From contig NZ_CP145732.1 of NCBI RefSeq assembly GCF_036884845.1, positions 2,046,001 through 2,110,000 on the forward strand: DNA of 64,000 nt, given 5' to 3'. Below the pieces are notes generated by a model. That model was not told the DNA's origin. It searched no databases and saw only the letters and a program-made list of their open reading frames with translations. A program made the position numbers and the translations under genes. Shown in pieces: positions 7,969-16,590 of the stretch. The stretch's first letter is position 1; each line of letters starts with the position of its first letter. The stretch comes from Pseudomonas sp. MAG733B. Lineage in GTDB: Bacteria; Pseudomonadota; Gammaproteobacteria; Pseudomonadales; Pseudomonadaceae.

Positions 7969-9349
7969 GCCGAGCAGCCTGCGCTGGCGGTTGCTTTGGA
8001 ACCTGGCGCTGCTGCTGGTGGTGTTGATGCTGGCCAGTGGACTGAGCGCGTACTGGAACGGTCGCGAAGCTGCGGATACCGCCTACGACCGCACTTTGCT
8101 GGCCTCGGCGCGGACCATCGCCGCGGGCCTCTCCGAGCGCGACGGCAGTCTCAGCCTCGACGTGCCTTACGTGGCGCTCGATACCTTTGCCTACGACAGC
8201 GCCGGGCGGATTTTCTATCTGGTCAATGACATCAATCAGAAGCTGATTTCCGGCTACGAAAATCTGCCGGCGCCACCTCCGGGAACGCCGCGCACCGATA
8301 ACTATCCGGCGCTGGCGCGGTTCTACAATGCGACGTATCAAGGGCAGAATGTCCGAGTGGTGAGCCTGCTCAAGGCGGTCAGCGAACCGAACATGAACGG
8401 CATGGCGGAAATCCGCGTAGCCGAGACCGATGAGGCGCGGGTCAGCATGGCTCGCAGCCTGGCGGCCGATACCTTGCTGCGCCTGGGTATGCTGGCGATC
8501 GGTGCGTTGATGATTGTGTGGTTTGCTGTCAGCGCAGCGCTGCGTCCGCTTGAGCGTTTGCGCACGGCGGTGGAAGAGCGGCAGTCCGACGATTTGCGTC
8601 CGCTGCCGTTGGTGGAAGTCCAGCGCGAGTTGTGGCCGCTGGTGCGCGCGCTCAATCACTTCACCGAACGCTTGCGTGGGCAGTTCGAGCGGCAGGCGCA
8701 GTTCATCGCTGATGCTGCCCATGAACTGCGTACCCCGTTGGCGGCCCTCAAGGCACGACTGGAACTGGGCTTGCGGGCGAGCGAACCCGAAACCTGGCGC
8801 AGCACGCTGGAAACTGCTGCGCAGGGCACTGATCGCCTGACTCATCTGGCTAACCAGTTGCTATCGCTGGCGCGTGTCGAAAACGGCGCCCGGGCGATTG
8901 CCGAGGGCGGCGCGCAGTTGCTGGACCTGAGTCAATTGGCCCGTGAACTGGGCATGGCCATGGCGCCGCTGGCCCACAAACGTGGTGTGGCGTTGGCACT
9001 GGAGGCTGACGAACCGGTCTGGCTGCGCGGTGAACCGACGCTGCTGAACGAGCTGTTGAGCAATCTGGTGGACAACGCGCTGGCCCATACGCCGCCCGGT
9101 GGCAACGTCATTCTGCGGGTCTCGGCCCCGGCGATATTGGAGGTTGAAGACGATGGCCCCGGAATTCCCCTTGAAGAGCGTGACCGGGTGTTCGAACGCT
9201 TTTACCGGCGTAACCAGCAAGTGGCAGGATCAGGGTTGGGCTTGGCGATTGTCGGCGAGATCTGCCGCGCGCACCTGGCGCAGATCAGCCTGCACGATGG
9301 CGAGCAGGCGGGGTTGAAAGTGCGGGTGAGTTTTATTGCCGGGGAGTGA
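7961..9349 (+). CDS. tctE: Sensor histidine kinase TctE
   Basis: A 462-aa inner-membrane kinase. Membrane segments at about residues 10-30 and 173-193 enclose a periplasmic TctE-type sensor domain of about 140 residues. After a HAMP-like linker come the dimerisation/phosphoacceptor box AAHELRTPL with His254 and the ATPase domain with an N box (NELLSNLVDNALAH), G1 (EDDGPGIP) and G2 (GSGLGLAIV). The ATG at 7961 inside the end of tctD is chosen because it begins the protein immediately before the first membrane helix; an upstream in-frame start at 7931 would lie deep inside tctD. Confidence 0.93.
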   Translation: MHKPSSLRWRLLWNLALLLVVLMLASGLSAYWNGREAADTAYDRTLLASARTIAAGLSERDGSLSLDVPYVALDTFAYDSAGRIFYLVNDINQKLISGYENLPAPPPGTPRTDNYPALARFYNATYQGQNVRVVSLLKAVSEPNMNGMAEIRVAETDEARVSMARSLAADTLLRLGMLAIGALMIVWFAVSAALRPLERLRTAVEERQSDDLRPLPLVEVQRELWPLVRALNHFTERLRGQFERQAQFIADAAHELRTPLAALKARLELGLRASEPETWRSTLETAAQGTDRLTHLANQLLSLARVENGARAIAEGGAQLLDLSQLARELGMAMAPLAHKRGVALALEADEPVWLRGEPTLLNELLSNLVDNALAHTPPGGNVILRVSAPAILEVEDDGPGIPLEERDRVFERFYRRNQQVAGSGLGLAIVGEICRAHLAQISLHDGEQAGLKVRVSFIAGE

Positions 9350-9367
9350 GGGAGCCTGTTCTGGCCC

Positions 9368-9444
9368 CATCGCCAGCAGGCTGGCTCCCACAGGGATGTG
9401 TGGTGTAACAAAGGTCCAATGTGGGAGCCAGCCTGCTGGCGATG
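9368..9444. repeat. REPIN-like paired inverted repeat, GCCAGCAGGCTGGC family
   Basis: The 24-base arm at 9368-9391 (core GCCAGCAGGCTGGCTCCCAC) is the exact reverse complement of 9421-9444, with a 29-base spacer. It sits between the convergent tctE and HDOD genes. The same family recurs at 38316-38397. Confidence 0.85.
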
Positions 9445-9463
9445 AAGGCGGCGCGGTTTCTGA

Positions 9464-10285
9464 TCAGTAAAACATCGACCGCGTTTCTTCCAGATCCGCA
9501 CACATCGCTTTGTTGTCCGGATCAATCCCGAGTTTTACGAAAGCCGGCACGCTAAAAGGATCAATGCGCGAAATCGGATGGTCGGTGTCCTTGTGGCAAT
9601 ACAGACTCGCCACCTGCACCAGATCGACATAGTCGATCTGCGCCGATTGTCGCTTGAAGTTCTGATAGAGCAGCGGCACCTGTACCAGCATCTCCGGAAA
9701 CTCCCAGACCCTGAGCAGCTTGTCGCCGAGTAATGGATGAATGCGGTCAATCACATGATTGAGGCTGACCGGGTCGGACAGCAGTTCATAGTGATCTTCG
9801 GCGTAAGTCAGGATCGGCAACACACCGATCTGATGCACTAGCCCGCCAAGGGCCGCCTGATCGGGCTTGAGCTGCGTATAGCTGCGGCACAGCGCATAAC
9901 TGACACCGGCGATTTCCAGGCTTTTGCGCCAGACTTCGCGCATTTTCTGTTCCACCACCTCGGAGCTGGCATGGAAAATCTGCTCCATGACCAGACCGAT
10001 TGCCAGGTTGCTGCTGTAGTTGATGCCCAGGCGTGTGATCGCCGTGTGCAAATCAGTGACTTCCTGAGTCGCGCGCAGCAGGGGGCTATTGACCACTTTG
10101 ATCAGGCGCGCCGACAGCGCGGTATCGCGACCGATCACTTTGCTCAAACTGCTGATACTGATTTCCGGGTTTTCAGCGGCCTTGCGAATTTGCAACGCCA
10201 CTTCCGGCAATGTTGGCAGAACCAGGTCATCGTTATCGATGGCCTCAACCAAATCCTGTTGGACCTTTTCCGCCAGCTCACTCAT
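9464..10285 (-). CDS. HDOD domain-containing signalling protein
   Basis: A 273-aa cytoplasmic protein made almost entirely of an HDOD domain (about residues 15-215): LPTLPEVALQIRKAAENPE opens it, followed by DTALSARLIKVVNSPLL and the later GGLVHQIGVLPIL, where catalytic HD-domain proteins would carry metal-binding His-Asp residues. HDOD proteins are usually non-enzymatic regulators of signalling or motility. No output domain is attached. It lies upstream of ygfZ on the same strand's opposite side of a short gap, as in P. aeruginosa PA0758, but its role there is not known to me. Confidence 0.85.
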   Translation of the reverse strand: MSELAEKVQQDLVEAIDNDDLVLPTLPEVALQIRKAAENPEISISSLSKVIGRDTALSARLIKVVNSPLLRATQEVTDLHTAITRLGINYSSNLAIGLVMEQIFHASSEVVEQKMREVWRKSLEIAGVSYALCRSYTQLKPDQAALGGLVHQIGVLPILTYAEDHYELLSDPVSLNHVIDRIHPLLGDKLLRVWEFPEMLVQVPLLYQNFKRQSAQIDYVDLVQVASLYCHKDTDHPISRIDPFSVPAFVKLGIDPDNKAMCADLEETRSMFY

Positions 10286-10319
10286 TTCGTTTCTCTAGGT
10301 GTCGCAAAAAGTACTGCGG

Positions 10320-11261
10320 TTAACGCTGGATTTCGCGGTCGCGGTCCAGTTGGTAAGGCAGGTCGAGCAAGTGCAGCGCCGGGCCGTCGAGGGCGCCCAC
10401 GTGGATATCGCCACCTTCCGCAGCTTCGGCTTGCAGCACTGCCAACAGTTCAATGTGATTTTCGGCGTTGGCGGCCATCACCACTTCGCCGATTGCACTG
10501 TTATGACTCGGGGAAAACAGCTGGGTGCCGGGTTCAGGCAGTTTGCTGGCATCCAGTTGCACGCGGTACAGGCGACGCTTGAGTTTGCCCAGGTACTGCA
10601 TCCGCGCGACGATTTCCTGGCCGGTGTAGCAGCCTTTTTTGAAGCTTACGCCACCGATGGCTTGCAAATTGAGCATCTGCGGGATGAACAGCTCACGGGT
10701 GTTCGGCATCACCTGGCCGATCCCGGCGCGGATCTGGCCCAGCAGCCACTGATTCAGATCGCCTTCGGCCAGCAGGGCCGACAGCTTGCCCTTGATGCTG
10801 GCGGCTTGATCCACGGCGACCCAGAGTTCGGCGCGATCTGGCGAAACGCGGATGGCGATCAAACCGTCATGGCGCGCAACGCTGTCGGTGTCTGCCGGCA
10901 GGTCAAGTCCGAGGCTCTTCAGCGCCGCATCGCCGTGCTCGATACCGAAGCGGACCCAGGCAGCGCTTTCATCGGTCAATTTGGACTTGGAGAAAACCGC
11001 GTACTTTTTCAGGTCCGCCAGTTGTGGCTCCAGCAACTCACTGGCCATGGCCAGCAACACACCGTCACCTTCAAGCAGGATGCGGAAGCTCGATTGCATC
11101 CGGCCTTTCTGCGTGCAGCGCGCGCCGAGGCTGGCCTGGGTGTCGCTGAGGTAATTGAGGTTGCAGGTCAATTGGCCTTGCAGGAACTTGCTGGCGTCCG
11201 CGCCGCGGACCGCCAGAACACCTTCATGAGACAGCGTGCAGAAAAAAGCGGAATCGGCCAT
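10320..11261 (-). CDS. ygfZ: tRNA-modifying / Fe-S cluster folate-binding protein YgfZ
   Basis: A 313-aa YgfZ/GcvT-like protein. The diagnostic motif KGCYTGQEIVARMQYLGKLK lies near residue 210; its Cys is essential in E. coli YgfZ, which uses tetrahydrofolate in maintaining certain Fe-S enzymes such as MiaB. N- and C-terminal parts match the folate-binding aminomethyltransferase fold. It stands back-to-back with sdhE, an assembly factor for a flavin/Fe-S enzyme, the arrangement also seen in E. coli and P. aeruginosa. Confidence 0.92.
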   Translation of the reverse strand: MADSAFFCTLSHEGVLAVRGADASKFLQGQLTCNLNYLSDTQASLGARCTQKGRMQSSFRILLEGDGVLLAMASELLEPQLADLKKYAVFSKSKLTDESAAWVRFGIEHGDAALKSLGLDLPADTDSVARHDGLIAIRVSPDRAELWVAVDQAASIKGKLSALLAEGDLNQWLLGQIRAGIGQVMPNTRELFIPQMLNLQAIGGVSFKKGCYTGQEIVARMQYLGKLKRRLYRVQLDASKLPEPGTQLFSPSHNSAIGEVVMAANAENHIELLAVLQAEAAEGGDIHVGALDGPALHLLDLPYQLDRDREIQR

Positions 11262-11410
11262 GGGTCATCGCAGGATAAAGAGTCTGGCGGACATGATAAG
11301 GGGGCGCCTTCGAAATGGGTAGTTCACAAAGGATCGTCGGTGACCGACCAAAGCCGACTGTTCGACGAGACGCGGGCCTGTATACTTGCGGCCTATTTGA
11401 GGAGCGCTCC

Positions 11411-11665
11411 ATGGTCGAAGATGTTGAACTGAATCGCCTCTACTGGCACAGCCGCCGCGGCATGCTTGAGCTTGACGTGTTGCTGGTGCCGTTTGTGAAA
11501 GAGGTTTACGCAGGTCTGAACGAGGTGGATCGCGCGTTGTACGTCCGCCTGCTGGAATGCGAGGATCAGGACATGTTCGGTTGGTTCATGGAACGCAACG
11601 AATCGGAAGATCCGGAACTTCAGCGCATGGTTCGCATGATTCTGGATCGTGTCCAGCCCAAGTAA
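11411..11665 (+). CDS. sdhE: Succinate dehydrogenase flavin assembly factor SdhE (YgfY/CptB)
   Basis: An 84-aa SdhE-family protein with the RGxxE motif, here SRRGMLELD at residues 14-22, needed for covalent FAD attachment to Sdh[21 protein letters not shown] follows, the conserved second half of the five-helix bundle. The ATG at 11411 is taken because it starts the conserved domain and follows GGAG at 11401. The gene overlaps ygfX by 17 bases, the classical sdhE-ygfX pair; a toxin-antitoxin reading of this pair (CptAB) has been proposed but flavinylation is the better supported role. Confidence 0.93.
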   Translation: MVEDVELNRLYWHSRRGMLELDVLLVPFVKEVYAGLNEVDRALYVRLLECEDQDMFGWFMERNESEDPELQRMVRMILDRVQPK

Positions 11666-12101
11666 TTCGTTCGAATGCCGCTGGCATGCCTCACGGCAGT
11701 TGCTGGCGGTGTATCTATTGGCCCAGCTGTTCGCGCTGGGTTCGCTGTTCCTTCTCGACATACCGCTCTGGGTCAGTCTGCTCGGCGCTTCGTGCTGCTT
11801 GTTGCACGGCGTTTGGGCGCTGCCACGGCAGATTTTGCTGACGCACCCACAGGCGTTCTGCGGTTTGCGCCGTAATGCCGAGGGCTGGGAGTTATGGAGT
11901 CAGGCGGCGGGATGGCAAGCGGTACAGCTGCGGCCGGACAGCCTGGCGCTACCGTTGGTGGTGGTGTTGCGTTTTCGTCTGCGGGGAGAGCGGCGAGTCC
12001 GGGCCATTTGCGTGCCCCGGGATTCGCAGGCGGCGGATGTGCACCGACGCCTGCGGGTCCGGCTCAAGTTCAGTCGGCGTAGGTGGGCGGCACCAGAATA
12101 G
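11649..12101 (+). CDS. ygfX: YgfX-like inner-membrane protein
   Basis: A 150-aa protein with two adjacent membrane helices (about residues 17-36 and 41-57), then a cytoplasmic beta-rich domain with a basic C-terminal tail ([13 protein letters not shown]). This layout, and position downstream of sdhE, match YgfX/CptA. It starts with GTG at 11649 inside the sdhE coding sequence, so translation is probably coupled. Its last 32 bases overlap the 3' end of nadB on the other strand. Suggested roles are toxin-like inhibition of the cytoskeleton or regulation of SdhE-dependent enzymes; neither can be decided here. Confidence 0.82.
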   Translation: MSSPSNSFECRWHASRQLLAVYLLAQLFALGSLFLLDIPLWVSLLGASCCLLHGVWALPRQILLTHPQAFCGLRRNAEGWELWSQAAGWQAVQLRPDSLALPLVVVLRFRLRGERRVRAICVPRDSQAADVHRRLRVRLKFSRRRWAAPE

Positions 12102-13686
12102 TGTCCAGCGCCACTGGCAGCATGTTCGGGTAGTCGAGGGTGTAATGCAGGCCGCGACTTTCCTTGCGCTCCATGGCTGACAAAATCATCAATTCGGCCA
12201 CCTGGGCCAGGTTACGCAGCTCGATCAGATCGCGACTGACCTTGTAGTTGCTATAGAACTCGTCGATTTCATCCAGCAGCAGACGCACCCGGTGCTGAGC
12301 GCGTTGCAGGCGCTTGTTGGTGCGCACGATGCCGACGTAGTCCCACATGAATCGCCGCAGTTCATCCCAGTTGTGCGCGATGATCACGTCTTCATCGGAA
12401 TCGGTCACTTGGCTCGCATCCCAGGCGGGCAGGGCGATGGGCGCCGAAATCTGCGGCAATTGCTCAACGATGTCTGCAGCAGCCGAGCGCGCGTAGACGA
12501 AACACTCCAGCAACGAGTTACTGGCCATGCGGTTGGCGCCATGCAGGCCGGTGAAGCTGGTTTCGCCAATCGCATAAAGCCCCGGCACATCGGTACGACC
12601 TTGCTGGTCGACCATCACGCCGCCGCAGGTGTAGTGCGCGGCCGGAACCACTGGAATCGGTTGCTTGGTGATGTCGATGGAAAATTCGAGGCAGCGTTCG
12701 TAAACGGTCGGGAAGTGCGTCTTGATGAAATCTTCGGACTTGTGGCTGATGTCCAGATAGACGCAATCGACGCCCAGGCGCTTCATCTCATGGTCAATGG
12801 CCCGGGCGACGATGTCGCGCGGAGCGAGTTCGGCACGAGGGTCGAAGCGCTGCATGAAGCGTTCGCCGTTAGGCAACTTCAAATGCGCACCTTCGCCGCG
12901 CAGGGCTTCGGTGATCAGGAAACTCTTGGCTTGCGGGTGATACAGGCATGTGGGGTGGAACTGGTTGAATTCCAGGTTCGCCACCCGACAGCCCGAACGC
13001 CAGGCCATGGCGATACCATCGCCGCAGGCGCCATCCGGGTTGCTGGTATAGAGGTAGACCTTGGCGGCGCCGCCGGAGGCGAGGATCACGAAGCGGGCGC
13101 CGTAGGTGTCGACTTCACCGGTGCCACGGTTGAGCACATAGGCACCAAGGCAGCGATCGCCTTCCAGTCCGAGGCGCTTTTCGGTGATCAGGTCGACAGC
13201 AACCCGTTGCTCCAGCAGCTCGATGTTCGGTCGTTCTTTGGCCTGGGCCAGCAATGTCCTGAAAATCGCCGCACCAGTGGCATCGGCGGCGTGGATGATG
13301 CGGCGATGACTGTGGCCGCCTTCACGGGTCAGGTGAAACTCGAATCCACCGTCTTCGGTGCTGGATTGTTCATCGCGGGTAAACGGCACGCCTTGGTCGA
13401 TCAGCCATTGAATCGCTTCTTTACTGTGCTCGACGGTAAAGCGCACGGCATCTTCATGGCACAGGCCGCCACCGGCATTGAGGGTGTCATCGACGTGGGA
13501 TTCGACAGTATCGGTGTCATCCAGAACAGCAGCGACACCGCCCTGGGCCCAGAAAGTCGAGCCATTGGCGAGGTCGCCTTTGCTCAGTACGGCGATACGC
13601 AAATGACCGGGCAAGGTCAGCGCAAGGCTCAAGCCGGCAGCACCGCTACCAATTACCAGAACATCGTGTTGAAACTGTTGGCTCAT
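12070..13686 (-). CDS. nadB: L-aspartate oxidase
   Basis: A 538-aa FAD enzyme of de novo NAD synthesis that oxidises L-aspartate to iminoaspartate. The dinucleotide-binding motif [13 protein letters not shown] is at residues 10-22; the succinate dehydrogenase/fumarate reductase flavoprotein motifs [18 protein letters not shown] (near 120), [12 protein letters not shown] (near 240) and [10 protein letters not shown] (near 350) follow, and the C-terminal helical domain ends the chain. The ATG at 13686 gives the usual length; the frame is open to 13734. It diverges from algU and converges on ygfX. Confidence 0.96.
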   Translation of the reverse strand: MSQQFQHDVLVIGSGAAGLSLALTLPGHLRIAVLSKGDLANGSTFWAQGGVAAVLDDTDTVESHVDDTLNAGGGLCHEDAVRFTVEHSKEAIQWLIDQGVPFTRDEQSSTEDGGFEFHLTREGGHSHRRIIHAADATGAAIFRTLLAQAKERPNIELLEQRVAVDLITEKRLGLEGDRCLGAYVLNRGTGEVDTYGARFVILASGGAAKVYLYTSNPDGACGDGIAMAWRSGCRVANLEFNQFHPTCLYHPQAKSFLITEALRGEGAHLKLPNGERFMQRFDPRAELAPRDIVARAIDHEMKRLGVDCVYLDISHKSEDFIKTHFPTVYERCLEFSIDITKQPIPVVPAAHYTCGGVMVDQQGRTDVPGLYAIGETSFTGLHGANRMASNSLLECFVYARSAAADIVEQLPQISAPIALPAWDASQVTDSDEDVIIAHNWDELRRFMWDYVGIVRTNKRLQRAQHRVRLLLDEIDEFYSNYKVSRDLIELRNLAQVAELMILSAMERKESRGLHYTLDYPNMLPVALDTILVPPTYAD

Positions 13687-13963
13687 TTCAGGATTCCGCT
13701 CAAAGCGACCCGGTTCGGGGGAGGCGCTGGACAACTGGACAGGCGAGTCAGGTTTGCGTACAGCCCACTAGTATATAGAGGGGGGGAGCGGCACAATAGC
13801 CGAGCCCATATGGCATTGTGAAACTACTGTGACGGAAAAGACCTGACGCTTCGTCGGATGTTTTTTCGGCCGATTCGGCGACAAGTGAACTGTATCGTGG
13901 ATTTAACAGTCTTTTTCACTGCACGGTTGCACAATGTCGGTTTCGGGCAGCTATAAATATTTG

Positions 13964-13991
13964 GAACTTTTGCCAAAGGCCCAAGATCAAT
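13964..13991 (+). promoter_or_regulatory. possible AlgU-dependent promoter (distal)
   Basis: GAACTT (13964-13969), 17 bases, then TCAAT (13987-13991). This resembles the AlgU/sigma-E consensus GAACTT-N16/17-TCtgA, with a perfect -35 and a partial -10. Confidence 0.45.
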
Positions 13992-14157
13992 AGACGGTTG
14001 CCTGATTCAAGGGACAGTGTCGGCTTCAGCGCAGGATCTGCTTTGGATCCTTGCCGGCGAAACCGATGACAAGATTATTCGCGCAGCCGGGGAATCTCGC
14101 GCTGCGCTTTTCGTGCGTGCCGAATCAGAGCTCGCAGGAAACTTGCCTGGAGGGGGA

Positions 14158-14184
14158 GAACTTTTGCGAAAAGCCCGAGTCTAT
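14158..14184 (+). promoter_or_regulatory. AlgU-dependent promoter of algU (proximal)
   Basis: GAACTT (14158-14163), 16 bases, then TCTAT (14180-14184). It closely resembles the autoregulated algU promoter of P. aeruginosa in sequence and in position, about 60 bases ahead of the algU start. Confidence 0.75.
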
Positions 14185-14243
14185 GTTTGCAAGTCCGGTC
14201 GTTTAGTTATGCAAGCCTCCTCCGAGCTTATCGAGGAGTGTTC

Positions 14244-14825
14244 ATGCTAACCCAGGAAGAGGATCAGCAGCTGGTCGAACGCGTTCAACGCGGCGACAAG
14301 CGCGCGTTCGATCTGCTAGTGCTGAAATACCAGCACAAAATTCTCGGGTTGATCGTGCGTTTTGTGCACGACACCCATGAAGCCCAGGATGTGGCACAAG
14401 AAGCCTTTATCAAGGCGTACCGTGCACTTGGAAATTTTCGCGGAGACAGCGCGTTTTATACGTGGCTTTACCGCATCGCCATTAACACGGCGAAAAACTA
14501 TCTGGTTTCACGCGGCCGTCGGCCGCCGGATAGCGATGTCAGTTCCGAGGATGCAGAGTTCTACGATGGCGATCATGGCCTCAAGGATCTCGAGTCGCCA
14601 GAACGGGCTTTGCTGCGGGATGAGATCGAAGGCACCGTCCATCGAACCATTCAGCAACTTCCAGAAGATTTGCGTACGGCTTTAACTTTACGTGAATTTG
14701 ATGGTCTGAGTTACGAGGACATTGCGAGCGTCATGCAATGTCCGGTGGGCACCGTGCGCTCCCGGATTTTCCGCGCCCGGGAGGCCATCGATAAAGCCCT
14801 GCAGCCGTTGTTGCAGGAAAACTAA
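14244..14825 (+). CDS. algU: RNA polymerase sigma factor AlgU (RpoE/sigma-22)
   Basis: A 193-aa ECF sigma factor. Region 2 spans roughly residues 15-90 (core-binding and -10 recognition: DTHEAQDVAQEAFIKAYRAL, then FYTWLYRIAINTAKN), and region 4 spans about 125-185 (LPEDLRTALTLREFDGLSYEDIA, then PVGTVRSRIFRAREAI, the -35-binding helix). It directs envelope-stress and alginate genes and is held inactive by MucA. The ATG at 14244 after GAGGAG gives the length and N terminus known for AlgU; the frame is open to 14187. Confidence 0.97.
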   Translation: MLTQEEDQQLVERVQRGDKRAFDLLVLKYQHKILGLIVRFVHDTHEAQDVAQEAFIKAYRALGNFRGDSAFYTWLYRIAINTAKNYLVSRGRRPPDSDVSSEDAEFYDGDHGLKDLESPERALLRDEIEGTVHRTIQQLPEDLRTALTLREFDGLSYEDIASVMQCPVGTVRSRIFRAREAIDKALQPLLQEN

Positions 14826-14856
14826 AGACAGCGGCGACAGCCAAGAGAGGAACGCC

Positions 14857-15444
14857 ATGAGTCGTGAAGCCCTGCAGGAATCGCTGTCCGCAGTGATGGA
14901 TAACGAAGCGGACGAATTGGAATTGCGTCGGGTACTCAGTGCCTGTGACGATGTTGAAACCCGTGAAACCTGGGCTCGTTATCAGATCGCTCGGGCAGTG
15001 ATGCACAAGGATCTGCTGCTTCCACGTCTGGACATCGCCGCGGCCGTTTCCGCAGCCTTGGCTGATGAAGCCGTACCGGCAAAAGCCACCCGTGGTCCAT
15101 GGCGCAGCCTGGGTCGTCTGGCCGTCGCCGCGTCGGTAACCGTCGCTGTATTGGCAGGTGTTCGTCTGTACAACCAGGACGAGATCGCCGGTGTCGAACT
15201 GGCTCAGCAATCCAGCCAACAAAATCTGGCCGCGCCTCAAATCAAGGGCCCGGCTGTTTTGGCAGGCTACAACGAGAGTTCGGAAGCCACTGGTCCTATG
15301 GCCAACGGCGTATTGCAAGGTCAGCCAGGCTGGCACGATCAGCGTTTGCCGAGCTACCTGCGCCAACATGCTCAACAGGCTGCATTGAAAGGTACTGAGA
15401 GCGCTCTGCCTTACGCTCGTGCAGCAAGCCTGGAAAACCGCTAA
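14857..15444 (+). CDS. mucA: Anti-sigma factor MucA
   Basis: A 195-aa single-pass inner-membrane anti-sigma factor. The cytoplasmic N-terminal AlgU-binding domain (about 1-80) begins MSREALQESLSAVMDNEADEL; a membrane helix lies at about 86-104 (GRLAVAASVTVAVLAGVRL); the periplasmic part binds MucB and is the substrate of regulated proteolysis. The frame is intact, with none of the truncations found in mucoid isolates. It is 31 bases after algU and eight before mucB, in one operon. Confidence 0.96.
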   Translation: MSREALQESLSAVMDNEADELELRRVLSACDDVETRETWARYQIARAVMHKDLLLPRLDIAAAVSAALADEAVPAKATRGPWRSLGRLAVAASVTVAVLAGVRLYNQDEIAGVELAQQSSQQNLAAPQIKGPAVLAGYNESSEATGPMANGVLQGQPGWHDQRLPSYLRQHAQQAALKGTESALPYARAASLENR

Positions 15445-15452
15445 GGAGGATC

Positions 15453-16412
15453 ATGCGCGCCATACCTCTACTTTCGCTTTTGCTCAGTGGCTGGTTTGTT
15501 GTTCCAGCCCACGCCGATGAAGCCCAAGACTGGTTGACCCGTCTTGGTCAGGCCGAGCAACAGCAAAGCTTTCACGGTACTTTCGTCTACGAGCGTAACG
15601 GTAGTTTTTCTACCCATAACATCTGGCACCGCGTCCAGGATGGCAAAATCCGCGAGCGGCTGCTCCAGCTCGACGGCTCAGCGCAGGAAGTCGTACGCAT
15701 TGATGGACATACTCAATGCGTTAGCGGCACCCTGATCGCAGGGCTGGGGGATTCGCCAAACTCCGCAGCTCGTGCACTCGATCCCCAAAAGCTCAAGAAT
15801 TGGTATGACCTTGCCGTCATTGGCAAGTCGCGTGTGGCCGGACGTGCGGCAGTGATCGTTTCACTGACGCCTCGCGATCAACACCGTTACGGGTTTGAAC
15901 TGCATCTGGATAAAGAAACCGGCCTGCCGCTGAAGTCGTTGCTGCTGAACGACAAAGGGCAGTTGCTGGAGCGATTCCAGTTCACGCAACTGGATACTGC
16001 CAATGTTCCTTCCGACAGTGATTTGCAGCCAGGCGCTGACTGCAAAGCCGTCAATCTCGACAGTGACAAGGCTTCTGCAATCAAGACTGCTCAGGTCTGG
16101 CATTCGGACTGGTTACCGCCTGGCTTCGAGCTGACCAGCAGCACCGCACGCAAGGATCCCGACACCAAAACCCAGGTCAACAGCCTGATGTATGACGATG
16201 GCCTCGCGCGTTTTTCGGTGTTCCTGGAGCCGTTGAATGGGGCGACAGTCACCGACACCCGTACTCAGTTGGGTCCAACAGTCGCCGTTTCCCGGCGCTT
16301 GACCACACCGCAAGGCGAGATCATGGTGACGGTGGTTGGCGAGATTCCAGTAGGCACTGCCGAACGGATTGCGTTATCCATGCGTACTGATGCCGCTTCC
16401 ACCAAACAGTAA
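15453..16412 (+). CDS. mucB: Periplasmic sigma-factor regulator MucB (RseB-like)
   Basis: A 319-aa RseB/MucB protein. A signal peptide (residues 1-21, ending PAHA) leads to a lipoprotein-carrier-like beta domain (about 25-200, starting DEAQDWLTRLGQAEQQQSF) and a smaller C-terminal domain (about 215-310) that binds MucA. It shields MucA from site-1 cleavage until lipid-type envelope signals bind. GGAGG precedes the ATG. It is followed not by mucC but by a 178-bp gap and mucD. Confidence 0.95.
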   Translation: MRAIPLLSLLLSGWFVVPAHADEAQDWLTRLGQAEQQQSFHGTFVYERNGSFSTHNIWHRVQDGKIRERLLQLDGSAQEVVRIDGHTQCVSGTLIAGLGDSPNSAARALDPQKLKNWYDLAVIGKSRVAGRAAVIVSLTPRDQHRYGFELHLDKETGLPLKSLLLNDKGQLLERFQFTQLDTANVPSDSDLQPGADCKAVNLDSDKASAIKTAQVWHSDWLPPGFELTSSTARKDPDTKTQVNSLMYDDGLARFSVFLEPLNGATVTDTRTQLGPTVAVSRRLTTPQGEIMVTVVGEIPVGTAERIALSMRTDAASTKQ

Positions 16413-16470
16413 GCTGAGATCGAAATGTTTCGTGAGCATTTCAGTTTGCAAATCCCCCCAGAATTTTTTA

Positions 16471-16510
16471 TAGGTCAGAGCCCCTCGGCTCTGGCCTTGT
16501 TTGTTGTTCC
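16471..16510 (+). terminator. terminator-like hairpin between mucB and mucD
   Basis: AGGTCAGAGCC (16471-16481), loop CCTC, GGCTCTGGCCT (16486-16496) forms an 11-bp stem with one G-U pair, followed by the T-rich TGTTTGTTGTT. The T tract is interrupted, so termination may be partial. It stands where mucC is found in P. aeruginosa. Confidence 0.55.
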
Positions 16511-16590
16511 CGGAACAAAAATACCGGCGTATCTTTCCCGGTGTTCCTTGATCCATATCGCTTAACCATGCTCGTCGTAACGGGAGCCGT

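Larger units (their letters stand above)
13687..14243. other. nadB-algU intergenic region
   Basis: A 557-bp divergent intergenic region. It holds the two AlgU-type promoter matches listed separately (13964 and 14158), an A+T-rich stretch around 13930-13960, and the nadB upstream region. An open frame from 14017 to 14250 overlaps the promoter and algU start and has no ribosome binding site, so it is not called a gene. Confidence 0.7.

Noticed and set aside
9350..9463. CRISPR-like repeat array
   Set aside because: Only two inverted arms without direct repeats or spacers; it is a REPIN-like element. No CRISPR array was found elsewhere.
12292..13821. 509-aa open frame on the plus strand over nadB
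   Set aside because: Antisense to nadB; codon-bias shadow, no ribosome binding site or motif.
14017..14250. 77-aa open frame upstream of algU
   Set aside because: It covers the AlgU promoter and ends within the algU start region; no ribosome binding site.
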